From Euwallacea fornicatus (lineage: Eukaryota > Arthropoda > Insecta > Coleoptera > Curculionidae), in the NCBI RefSeq assembly GCF_040115645.1, contig NW_027096073.1, positions 183,095-247,094 of the forward strand: a stretch of 64,000 nucleotides of DNA, written 5' to 3'. Shown piece by piece: positions 43,143-51,529 of the stretch; positions within the stretch are counted from its first letter, which is position 1; every line of letters begins with the position of its first letter. The notes beneath the pieces are model-generated. The model searched no databases and was not told the DNA's origin. It saw only the letters and a program-made list of their open reading frames with translations. Made by a program: the position numbers and the translations under genes.

Positions 43143-44876
43143 ATGAGTAAGCAAAACATTAGAGTACCCCAGGCGGGTGATAGTCCCGCCGTCGGCTCCG
43201 ACCGGGTGGAAGCCCCGGTGGCCGGCGCTGGCCCCATGGATTCTGGGGGGGGCCAAGTTTGCTCGAGGGTGTTGAGGGTTGAATTGGAGAGATGCATCGG
43301 GGAAGAACCATATAAGAAAAAAGAAAGCGTAGAAGTATTTATTCTGATGGAAACAATAGAAAGGGTTAAGGGGTTAATTAAAAATTTAGAAAATAAAATA
43401 GAAAAAAGCACTCATAGGGATATCAAAGAAATTTGCAAACAATTAGGAAAACAAAAGAAAGTATTCGAAAGAAATATAATTAAGGACTGGCTAGAAAACA
43501 ATAAATACGAGAAGGCGGATAAAATTATTAACGATGCTGATGTACAAACAGAAAAAATAGGAACGGTAGAACAAGCAACTCAAACAAATAAAGAAGGGGA
43601 TATTGAAAGTATAGATGGTATTAATAATTATGAGGATTTTAAAAATATTGTTGAAAATAATTGGCTTGAATCGACTTTTATAAATACGGAAATTAAAATT
43701 GGGAATCCATTGAACAGTAAAATGACAACGGTGAAGGTAGTGATGGTTGAGATGGGAGATACTAAGATGGAAAAGGGAGTGCAAGCCGAATATAGAAGAA
43801 GGTATCCGGAATTAATGGAATGTGAGGAAGATTTTGTGGTGGTTGAGCAACTTCATAACTTCAAATCTGGGGTGGGGGAGAAACAATTAAGACAGAAAAT
43901 TATAAGAATTGGACTTACTGATAAGGAGGAAGAACTTTGGGAAAACTTATACAAACTTAAAACAGAAACTGTGGACGACGAGTGGGTGGCAATGCATAGA
44001 ATTGAGGGGATGAGTGTTGAGAGACTAAGAAAAATAATAGAAGCGGTGTTTAAAAACGGAACAACTAAGGTTATGATCTATACGGACGGACGGGAAGAAG
44101 AAGAGATAAATAGAGGAAGAAAAAGAAAAAGTTACGCTCTAGTGGTGGACCGGGTGAGTGGGGAAGACTTGGAGACAACGATGGGTGAAATAAAGAAATC
44201 AATAAAATATAAGGGAGGAAACAAGGAAATAAATGGCCTGAGAACAACGAAAGAAGGGAAAATTCTAATGACAATGGGAAGTGATGTAGAATGCGTCAAG
44301 GAGATCAAGAGGGCGATAGAGTGGCAGTTGAGGACGAAAGTGAGAGTTATGGGACCTAAAACAAAAAGGGTTGCCATACACATAAGAGGAATGGAGATTA
44401 CTACAGGGGGAAAAGAGGTAAAGCAGGCGATAATGACGAGAGTTATAGGACTGAGTGAGGATGACTTTTCTTTGGGGGACATGAGGGCAAATAAATGGGA
44501 CACACAGGCGGTGACAGTGGTTATGGACGAGAAAGTGGCGGATGAATTGATGAAGGACCCATACATCAGAATCGGATATGTGAGATGCAGAATGGAGAAA
44601 AGACTGGAGGTGAAAAGGTGTTATAAATGTTGGGGATTTGAGCATGAAGCTAGGGAATGTACAGGGAAGGACAGATCGAGGTGCTGTTTTGTGTGTTGCG
44701 AAGAAGGTCATAAGGGACAGGATTGCAAAGGGGAGGACATGTGTGGGATTTGTAATGAAAAGGGACATAGGACAGGAACAGGAAAATGTGAGGCATTTAG
44801 AAGGGCTTTGAGAAGGGCTAGAGAAGAGGAAAGAAAGAGACGACTGGCTGCCCCGCCCTTTGGGGGGGTGGGGTAG
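43143..44876 (+). CDS. Tel11 ORF1 (Gag-like protein of the gag-only lineage)
   Basis: 577 residues from ATG 43143. Starts MSKQNIRVPQAGDSPAVGSDRV, in frame with the Gag body. The PYKKKESVEVFIL block and coiled coil (THRDIKEICKQLGKQKK) match Tel7. A long charged middle follows, then knuckles CYKCWGFEHEAREC and CFVCCEEGHKGQDC and a third beginning CGICNEKGH. AT-rich codon use, unlike the GC-rich Tel9 and Tel10, shows a different history. The protein presumably packages its own RNA; an ORF2 enzyme must be supplied in trans. The stop TAG at 44874-44876 is about 15 bases before the conserved 3' block, leaving no space for ORF2. Confidence 0.9.
   Translation: MSKQNIRVPQAGDSPAVGSDRVEAPVAGAGPMDSGGGQVCSRVLRVELERCIGEEPYKKKESVEVFILMETIERVKGLIKNLENKIEKSTHRDIKEICKQLGKQKKVFERNIIKDWLENNKYEKADKIINDADVQTEKIGTVEQATQTNKEGDIESIDGINNYEDFKNIVENNWLESTFINTEIKIGNPLNSKMTTVKVVMVEMGDTKMEKGVQAEYRRRYPELMECEEDFVVVEQLHNFKSGVGEKQLRQKIIRIGLTDKEEELWENLYKLKTETVDDEWVAMHRIEGMSVERLRKIIEAVFKNGTTKVMIYTDGREEEEINRGRKRKSYALVVDRVSGEDLETTMGEIKKSIKYKGGNKEINGLRTTKEGKILMTMGSDVECVKEIKRAIEWQLRTKVRVMGPKTKRVAIHIRGMEITTGGKEVKQAIMTRVIGLSEDDFSLGDMRANKWDTQAVTVVMDEKVADELMKDPYIRIGYVRCRMEKRLEVKRCYKCWGFEHEARECTGKDRSRCCFVCCEEGHKGQDCKGEDMCGICNEKGHRTGTGKCEAFRRALRRAREEERKRRLAAPPFGGVG
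43172..43256 (+). promoter_or_regulatory. Three-hairpin RNA element at ORF1 start (Tel11 copy)
   Basis: GGCGGG 43172-43177/CCCGCC 43185-43190; outer GTCGGC 43191-43196/GCCGGC 43221-43226 around ACCGGG 43201-43206/CCCGGT 43214-43219; TGGCCCC 43229-43235 with GGGGCCA ending at 43255. The first two loops are 7 nt. Confidence 0.75.
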
Positions 44877-45050
44877 TCAAGGGAAATACCACCCCCCCCC
44901 TGAAGTAATGCTTAGCGGCGGTTCCGGGGGGGAACCAGGGTGAAGAGAGGAGGGTTTTAGTGGGTAGGCGTCCCATTCAGGGACGAATCCCACATAACCC
45001 GGTCGCCAGAACAACAGACCGGGTACCTATGAAGGTTTCCCTCCTCTATA

Positions 45051-45052
<2 letters not shown>
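44877..45052 (+). promoter_or_regulatory. Tel11 3' UTR with conserved terminal fold
   Basis: Almost the same as Tel6 and Tel7: C run, TGAAGTAATGC, G run, GTGGG/CCCAC stem, ACCCGGT/ACCGGGT hairpin, and AGGAGGG/CCCTCCT closing helix. Confidence 0.8.
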
Positions 45053-45085
<33 letters not shown>

Positions 45086-45087
<2 letters not shown>

Positions 45088-45239
45088 TTAGTTCAGGTTA
45101 GTTCAGGTTAGTTCAGGTTAGTTCAGGTTAGTTCAGGTTAGTTCAGGTTAGTTCAGGTTAGTTCAGGTTAGTTCAGGTTAGTTCAGGTTAGTTCAGGTTA
45201 GTTCAGGTTAGTTCAGGTTAGTTCAGGTTAGTTCAGGTT
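45086..45239 (+). repeat. Telomeric units (154 bp)
   Basis: 15.4 perfect units of TTAGTTCAGG between Tel11 and Tel12. Confidence 0.97.
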
Positions 45240-45366
45240 CCCTCCCGATGTGTCTCCACTTTGTCGTAGTGGGAGGGCTTGTACTCATCCAATGATCCCA
45301 AAGGCCATGCCGGCGGTAGCGTAGCTACTGGCGGGTCTTACCTTGCCGGACGGGTGGAGGGAGAGG
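45240..45366 (+). promoter_or_regulatory. Tel12 5' UTR with terminal hairpin
   Basis: Same sequence as Tel6 apart from two substitutions, including the CCCTC/GAGGG and CCACT/AGTGG nested stems with loop TTGTCGT. Confidence 0.6.
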
Positions 45367-47511
45367 ATGAGGACTAAGAGAGGCACACAAACAGGAAGAA
45401 TCATGAAGAGCAAAGAAGTGGATCTTTCGTTACCTCCTCAGGGGTGCTCGGAGCCCCAGAGGACGGTGGGCGAGGTGCCGAAGCAGGCCTCGCTGACTGT
45501 CGAAATTCAACGACTGCCTTCAAAGGAAGGGTGCGCGATGGACCCCAAGGTCGCCACCCCGGTAAGTACTACTGGGAAGAGAGGAGGTACCAACACGGAA
45601 GTGCCGAATCTAAAAGAGAAGGGAAGAACGGGGAGGACAATCAAGCCGATGACGAGGGGAGAAAGCCTTCAAAACACTGGGACCAGGAGTGCGACGTGCG
45701 GAGACCGGGAGAAGGGATTTGCAACAAGCACAAAGGTCCAGAGGACGCCACCGAGAAGCAAAGACTACCAATATGAGGACGAGGAAAATAGAGAAGTTAG
45801 AAATGCGTGCTTGAGAAAACTGAAGGAAACGATTGGGGAAATGAACGAACTAATCGACGAAGTTGCACTCCACGTATCAAGGAATGAAAAAACAAAAAAG
45901 GAAATTAAGGAAGTAGTATACAAGCTGAAAAGAAGGGTGGAAATACTTACCGACGAGGAGATGGCTTCGGTGATCGAGTCCTTGGATACTGGCGATGCTG
46001 GTCGTCCTGGCAGGGATCAAAGCACGCAGACTTCGGCGACGGAGCCTATAAGAAAAGTAAATGTATCAAGTGCAGGGGTACAAACAACATTAATAACGGA
46101 GGAGGAAGAACAAATGGATAGAAGGATAAGGAGTATAATGGAAAGTAACCCGGGAATAAAGGAATTACATGAGTTAACGAACATAGGATGGCCCCTGCAC
46201 AGCTACACAAGGACCACAGTTGAGAAGGGTAGCATCCTAGAGCAAGAGGATAGGGACATAATTGTCATCTCCGATACTGGAGTCGAGACTAGTAAACTTC
46301 TTCAAGAACTGTGCGATTCAAATAACCAACTTGCGAGGCTGATCAAAGGAAAGAGCATGATTCCGAAGAAGCTGTACACACTGAAACAGTTAGACTCTCT
46401 TACTTGCGTCGACGATGAAGGGGACACAAGCAGGGACACGAGCAGATACGTGTTCATTGCGGGTGTTGAAGAAGAGAAAAAAGGCGAGGACAAAACAAAT
46501 GACATAGTGGAAATACTTACCAAGGTCGGAAGGGCATGCGAAAGATACGGCAGGAATAAACTGGCGGTCGCAACCACGAGAGCAAGCACGACTGTTGGGG
46601 TCAGAAGACTCCTAGAATACATGCATAGGGATGTGGATAGGAGCACCGACATATGTGTTTTTGGAATTCCTACGAGGAAAGCGAGGACGGAAAGAGCCAC
46701 GGAAGAAGGAGAGAATGTGGAAGCAGGGCGAGGGGAAGCTGAGGCCAGTAGCTGGGCCCTAGTAACTAAGAAAAACAAGGAAACAATCAAAATTAAATTA
46801 AACAGGGAACAGGGTAATTATGCTGAGATTGTTAAGATGTTAAAAAAGAACATCGACACAGATAAGTTGGGAATAAAAGTAAAAGGTATCAAGAAGACAA
46901 AAGAAGGCCACCTTGAAATAAACTACGTAGGAAACGAAGGGAACAGGAGCGCATTCAAAGAGGAATTGCAGGTGAATCTGGGACAGGACGGTAAAGGCGA
47001 GGTAGTAACTAGAAGGAAAACAATTTTTATCAAGGACATAGATGAATGTACGGAAGAATTAGACATCAGGGAAGCCATAGAGGAAGCGGTAGGGCCAGAC
47101 ATGGACAAGGACATAAAAATACGACTGTCACAGAAAGCGAATAGAGCAAATAAAAGGAGTGCCTTTGTACATTTAGAAATTGACGCCGCAAATACACTGG
47201 TTCGAAGAGGAAAAGTCAAGATAGGATGGTTAAATTGCAGGGTGGAAGAGGCGGATGCGCCTATCAGATGTTTCAAGTGTTCGGCATTCGGGCACTATGC
47301 AAACGATTGTAAAAGCAAGACAACAATGGAGGGTAAATGCTTAAATTGTTCGCAACAAGGACACGTGGCTAAGGATTGCACAAACGATCCGATGTGCTAC
47401 CAATGCGATAAGGACAGGGACCACAAGGCCCGAAGTCTCACGTGCCCGATATATAGGGCCACCCTCGAACAATGGAGGAGGACACACCACAGGCAGTCGT
47501 CTAGGAAATAA
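45367..47511 (+). CDS. Tel12 ORF1 (Gag-like zinc-knuckle protein), recombinant N-terminus
   Basis: 714 residues from ATG 45367; an upstream TTG-initiated extension is ignored. Residues 1-133 match Tel6 closely. From KDYQYEDE on, the protein matches Tel13 (KDYQWDDE) and Tel3: coiled coil (EKTKKEIKEVVYKLKRR), GSILEQEDRDIIVISD, VGVRRLLEYM, RRM-like KTIFIKDIDECTEE, and three knuckles including CFKCSAFGHYANDC and CLNCSQQGHVAKDC. It is the expected RNA-binding protein of the RNP. Stop and next start form TAAAATG (47509-47515), a tight stop-start arrangement like the UAAUG coupling shown for Bombyx SART1. Confidence 0.92.
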   Translation: MRTKRGTQTGRIMKSKEVDLSLPPQGCSEPQRTVGEVPKQASLTVEIQRLPSKEGCAMDPKVATPVSTTGKRGGTNTEVPNLKEKGRTGRTIKPMTRGESLQNTGTRSATCGDREKGFATSTKVQRTPPRSKDYQYEDEENREVRNACLRKLKETIGEMNELIDEVALHVSRNEKTKKEIKEVVYKLKRRVEILTDEEMASVIESLDTGDAGRPGRDQSTQTSATEPIRKVNVSSAGVQTTLITEEEEQMDRRIRSIMESNPGIKELHELTNIGWPLHSYTRTTVEKGSILEQEDRDIIVISDTGVETSKLLQELCDSNNQLARLIKGKSMIPKKLYTLKQLDSLTCVDDEGDTSRDTSRYVFIAGVEEEKKGEDKTNDIVEILTKVGRACERYGRNKLAVATTRASTTVGVRRLLEYMHRDVDRSTDICVFGIPTRKARTERATEEGENVEAGRGEAEASSWALVTKKNKETIKIKLNREQGNYAEIVKMLKKNIDTDKLGIKVKGIKKTKEGHLEINYVGNEGNRSAFKEELQVNLGQDGKGEVVTRRKTIFIKDIDECTEELDIREAIEEAVGPDMDKDIKIRLSQKANRANKRSAFVHLEIDAANTLVRRGKVKIGWLNCRVEEADAPIRCFKCSAFGHYANDCKSKTTMEGKCLNCSQQGHVAKDCTNDPMCYQCDKDRDHKARSLTCPIYRATLEQWRRTHHRQSSRK

Positions 47512-47512
47512 A

Positions 47513-50500
47513 ATGACAGGACAAAAGAACAAAACAAACGGAAACGGGAATTGTATAAAGGTGGTGCAATTAAATTTTAACCGATGCAAAGCGGCACACG
47601 AAGTTATGGAAAAATATACTGAAGAACACGGCGTAAACGTCATAATGGGATGCGAGCAAAACAAAAAGATGACCAACTTCACGGTAGAGGACGAAATCGG
47701 GGATTGCTTCATACATTTGATGAGCAATGAAAAAATCGAGGAGAAGTTCCAGGGTAAGGGGCTGGCAGGTATCGTACTTTCTAACATGGTAATGATCTCA
47801 GTATATTTTTCCCCTAACGGGAAGGAATCGGAATTTGACGAATTATTAAATGCTGTAAATATGTACATAAGGAAATTTAGGGGTAAGAAAATGATCATCG
47901 CCGGAGATTTAAATGCGAAAACCCCCGTGTTCGGGTCTCCGGTCCTGAACAAGAGAGGGGAATTGTTGGAAAATTTCATGGCCTCGGCAGAATTGGTGGC
48001 ATTTAACGTGGGGAATACGCCCACGTTCGCGAGAAAGAATGGAACATCCGTAATTGACGTCACGATGGGAAACGGAAAAGTCAAGGACGAAGTGAAAAAT
48101 TGGAAAGTAGTAGAAGACGACGAAAACATGTCCGATCACAGGAGCGTCACTTACCAGATATCCATAGCAAGGGAGGACCGCGGGGTAAATGTCTCGGGGG
48201 AGTTGCGTAATAGAAGATGGTTACTGACGAAGGGTGCGGAGGAAGACTTCGATCGTGGAATACCAGGTTTGTTCGGGCAGTACGAGGGAGAAACAGCCGA
48301 TATGGTAATGACAAAAATCACGGAATACTGCGACAGGAAGCTAAGACGCAAAGCAAGTAACAAACCACCATGCTATTGGTGGAACGAAGAAATAAGCGAC
48401 GCGAGACGTGAATGTATACGTGCAAGGAGGAAGTTGAGCAGAGCCAGGTTCAAATCGACCGAGATGAACGGCACGGACGCGCTAAGGGAAGAATACAAGG
48501 ACAGAAAGAGAGAGCTAAAAAGGGAAATTATAAAGAGCAAAGTAAAAAAGTGGATGGAATTGTGCGAGGATTTGGAAAATGATACGTGGGGCAGAGCCTA
48601 TCAGATCGTGGCTAAGAAACTAAAAATCGGACCGCACAAATTAAATTCCGGTCAAACGATCCAGGAACAAATAAAGTCTTTGTTCCCGGTGAAGAAGAAC
48701 ATAACCTGGAAGAGGGAAAATACAAACGGTGCAGACATACCTGAGATCACGGCGGACGAGCTGGCGGCGGCGGTACGAACGACGAACAAGAAGAAGGCTC
48801 CCGGTCCGGACGGCATCTCGATGGACGTCCTGGGCAGAATAGTTAGAGGGCACCCCCGTTTCTTTCTGGACGTGTACAATACTTACCTGAAGAAGTGCGA
48901 ATTCCCGAAGATCTGGAAGAGAGCGAAGCTGGTCCTCTTGGAAAAACCTAAGAAAAACAAAACGGACGTGACGAAGTATCGACCAATATGCTTGATCGAC
49001 ACGGCGGGGAAATTGTACGAGAAAATCATCGCCTCCAGAATCGCGGACGCCATGGACAGACGCGGATGCATTTCCGACACGCAATTCGGATTCAGGAAGA
49101 ACAGGTCGACAGTGGACGCCATGGAAAGAGTCATGGCCATAGTGGAGGAAACGCAAGGGCGGATAGTTCAGAAGAGAGACCACTGGGTCATGGTCTGTCT
49201 GGACGTCAAGAACGCGTTTAATTCCGCACCGTGGGGCGGGATCGTGGAGGCGATGGAGAAATACGGATTCGATCAGTACCTAATAAACCTGATAAAGTCG
49301 TACCTAGGAGATAGAAAGGTAACTGCCGAGGACGGTACGTCTTTCGACATGAGCTGTGGCGTCCCACAAGGGTCGGTACTTGGTCCGCTACTCTGGATTA
49401 TCTACTACAACAGGGTCCTGGAGACTAGGGTGCCAAGATGGGTAAAGATGGTAGCGTACGCAGACGATCTGTCGATTTTGATCAAAGGCAAGGGGAGAGT
49501 AAATCTAGAGACAAGGACTCAAACGGCAGTGTGTAAGATAATAGGGGTTATCGAGGACATGGGGTTGGAGGTGGAAAGAAGCAAGACCGAGATGGTGATT
49601 TTGGACGGTAGGAGGACGCTCACAAATCTGAGCATTCGCATAGACGATGAGGTAATCGAGAGCGCCGAAAACGTGAAGCTACTGGGTGTGCAATTCGGCA
49701 GAAATTTGAGGTTTGGCACCCATGTTCGAACGCTAGTTGAGAAGGTGGGTAACAGCACCAACGCTCTCATGCGGATTATGCCCAGGATGGGAGGATGCTC
49801 GGTGGGGAGGCGCAGGATAATAGCCACGGCCGCCATTTCCACAATTTTGTACGGGTCCCCCGTGTGGGGAAAAGAAACGGAGAAGAAAACGTACTCGGCC
49901 AGGTTGGAGCGTTTGAACAGGAGATTGGCCATTGGCATAACGCAGGCGTATCGCACGACCTCGTCGACCGTGGTTACGGTGTTGGCGGGTATGCCCCCCA
50001 TCGATCTGTTAGTCGAGGAACGAATCGAAATTCATCGGAAAGGAAGGGAGTTCGGTCAAGAGGCGAGATCTAAGCTGTACAAAAGATGGCAAGAAAGATG
50101 GGAGGATTACGAAGGACATGCCAGGACATTCGTTCGGGACGTGGAAAAATGGACGAAAAGGAAGTTTGGTAACCTAACGTATCATAGCACGCAGGCGATA
50201 AGCGGACACGGGGTATTCTCCACGTACCTGAAGAGAATTAAGAAAACGAACGAAGACGAATGCTGGTTTTGCTGTGGTATCGATACGCCCGGCCACACAG
50301 TGTTTGACTGCCACAAGTTCAGAGAGATTAGAGAGAAAGCCGCGGCAAGCTGCGGAGTGGCGGAGATAAGTAGGGACAACGTAGCGGAACTGATGATGAC
50401 GAACGAGGAAAGATGGAACGACATAAAAGAAATGCTGGAGGATATTATGGTAATAAAGGAAGAAGAGGAAAGGAAACGAGAACGCGAGGGAGACAATCAA

Positions 50501-50524
50501 TCCTTGTCTCATCACAGGGATTGA
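47513..50524 (+). CDS. Tel12 ORF2 (endonuclease-reverse transcriptase)
   Basis: 1003 residues from ATG 47513. Endonuclease: VVQLNFNRCKAAHEVM, GCEQN, AGDLNAK, SDHRS. Reverse transcriptase: KAPGPDGIS, RPICLIDTAGK, QFGFRKNRSTVDAM, CLDVKNAFNSAPW, GVPQGSVLGPLLW, AYADDLSILI. C-terminal CWFC ... HTVFDC. It should cleave the TTAGTTCAGG array and prime reverse transcription there. All recognisable motifs are intact, with the canonical SDH motif unlike Tel5, Tel9 and Tel10. The start one base after the ORF1 stop suggests expression by termination-reinitiation on one bicistronic RNA. Confidence 0.94.
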   Translation: MTGQKNKTNGNGNCIKVVQLNFNRCKAAHEVMEKYTEEHGVNVIMGCEQNKKMTNFTVEDEIGDCFIHLMSNEKIEEKFQGKGLAGIVLSNMVMISVYFSPNGKESEFDELLNAVNMYIRKFRGKKMIIAGDLNAKTPVFGSPVLNKRGELLENFMASAELVAFNVGNTPTFARKNGTSVIDVTMGNGKVKDEVKNWKVVEDDENMSDHRSVTYQISIAREDRGVNVSGELRNRRWLLTKGAEEDFDRGIPGLFGQYEGETADMVMTKITEYCDRKLRRKASNKPPCYWWNEEISDARRECIRARRKLSRARFKSTEMNGTDALREEYKDRKRELKREIIKSKVKKWMELCEDLENDTWGRAYQIVAKKLKIGPHKLNSGQTIQEQIKSLFPVKKNITWKRENTNGADIPEITADELAAAVRTTNKKKAPGPDGISMDVLGRIVRGHPRFFLDVYNTYLKKCEFPKIWKRAKLVLLEKPKKNKTDVTKYRPICLIDTAGKLYEKIIASRIADAMDRRGCISDTQFGFRKNRSTVDAMERVMAIVEETQGRIVQKRDHWVMVCLDVKNAFNSAPWGGIVEAMEKYGFDQYLINLIKSYLGDRKVTAEDGTSFDMSCGVPQGSVLGPLLWIIYYNRVLETRVPRWVKMVAYADDLSILIKGKGRVNLETRTQTAVCKIIGVIEDMGLEVERSKTEMVILDGRRTLTNLSIRIDDEVIESAENVKLLGVQFGRNLRFGTHVRTLVEKVGNSTNALMRIMPRMGGCSVGRRRIIATAAISTILYGSPVWGKETEKKTYSARLERLNRRLAIGITQAYRTTSSTVVTVLAGMPPIDLLVEERIEIHRKGREFGQEARSKLYKRWQERWEDYEGHARTFVRDVEKWTKRKFGNLTYHSTQAISGHGVFSTYLKRIKKTNEDECWFCCGIDTPGHTVFDCHKFREIREKAAASCGVAEISRDNVAELMMTNEERWNDIKEMLEDIMVIKEEEERKREREGDNQSLSHHRD

Positions 50525-50724
50525 CGGAGACGGTTTGTGATCAATTATTACAAACCTTGCCACCCCCTCCCCGAAGCAATGCCTGGCGGCGGTCCCGGGG
50601 GGGATCCAGGGTGAAGAGGGGAGGTTTTTAGTGGGTAGGCGCCCCATTCTGGGGTGAATCCCACATAACCACTGCCGACAGAACATCAGGCAGTGGTACC
50701 TATGAAGGTTTTCCTCCCCTACAC
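50525..50724 (+). promoter_or_regulatory. Tel12 3' UTR with conserved terminal fold
   Basis: The distal hairpin is ACCACTGCC/GGCAGTGGT, nine pairs, replacing ACCCGGT/ACCGGGT. The closing helix is AGGGGAGG/CCTCCCCT. Conserved blocks GCAATGCC, TTTTAGTGGGTAGGCG and GAATCCCACATAACC are present. Confidence 0.8.
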
Positions 50725-50747
50725 AAAAAAAAAAAAAAAAAAAAAAA

Positions 50748-50904
50748 GGTTAGTTCAGGTTAGTTCAGGTTAGTTCAGGTTAGTTCAGGTTAGTTCAGGT
50801 TAGTTCAGGTTAGTTCAGGTTAGTTCAGGTTAGTTCAGGTTAGTTCAGGTTAGTTCAGGTTAGTTCAGGTTAGTTCAGGTTAGTTCAGGTTAGTTCAGGT
50901 TAGT
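50748..50904 (+). repeat. Telomeric units (157 bp)
   Basis: 15.7 perfect units of TTAGTTCAGG between Tel12 and Tel13, ending in GGTTAGT rather than GGTT. Confidence 0.97.
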
Positions 50905-51529
50905 ACGCATTTGACGCTCATAGTGTGAAGACGTGCTTGATTGAGCTCCGGCAAAATCGTGAATTTCTAATGTACAAAGTGCTTACCCGTGAGTAAATTG
51001 CAGTGTTTCCTGTGGGACGAGGCTAGGACTTCAGCCTGGGTCGCCAGCATCCTGGTGGGGACGCAGGGGCCCCCTTCTGGGAGCTCTTTCCTGGATTCGG
51101 AACTCAGCCGGGACTACTTACCTGGGTTTTGGCTGCAACAGCGAGCTGGAGACGGTGGACTTATGACTTGGACAATTAATTTGGCAAGTACTAGGGCATA
51201 ATAACTGTTAGAATCGCTATACATAGCAATTAATTGCTAATTAGCGACTTAATTTGCATACACAGAGGACATTCCTAAGTGTGCATTTGAGTGGTGTGCG
51301 TAGACCTTTTAGCAAAGGTGGCACGAATAGCGATACCTGGGCCCGCATAAAAAATTGTTGTGGTGGCGCTCGGAACGTGTGAAGCGTTCTGATTGTGCGT
51401 GCTCCCTAATAATAGATTAATAGGGAGTTTGCGAAATTTCTACTTCAGAATAAACTGCATTTTCCTGTGTTTTATTTAGTCTTAAGGCACTGTTTCCTTT
51501 TAGATTAGGTAGTTAATAAGTAGGATAGC
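50905..51529 (+). promoter_or_regulatory. Tel13 5' UTR
   Basis: 625 bp starting ACGCATTTGACGC. No similarity to the other 5' UTR types and no monomers. Short frames only. Nothing more specific could be recognised. Confidence 0.6.

Larger units (their letters stand above)
43007..45085 (+). mobile_element. Tel11: gag-only telomeric element (no ORF2)
   Basis: 2.08 kb: 5' UTR beginning CCCCCCTGCGG, ORF1, a 3' UTR starting immediately after the ORF1 stop, poly(A) 45053-45085. It has the same layout as Tel7, but its 5' end is of the Tel6/Tel12 type. No ORF2 remnant is present. Confidence 0.92.
45240..50747 (+). mobile_element. Tel12: full-length, open, chimeric telomeric element
   Basis: 5.5 kb: 5' UTR (45240-45366), ORF1 (45367-47511), ORF2 (47513-50524), 3' UTR, poly(A) 50725-50747. 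The first 525 bp are of the Tel6 type; from 45765 on it resembles Tel13 and Tel3. Both frames are open, so it is a candidate for an active copy. Confidence 0.93.

Noticed and set aside
50989..51503. Possible intron in the Tel13 5' UTR (GTGAGT at 50989, pyrimidine-rich TTTTAG at 51498-51503)
   Set aside because: The signals are short and common. A retrotransposed copy should have lost an intron spliced from its own genomic RNA, and no sister copy is available to compare.
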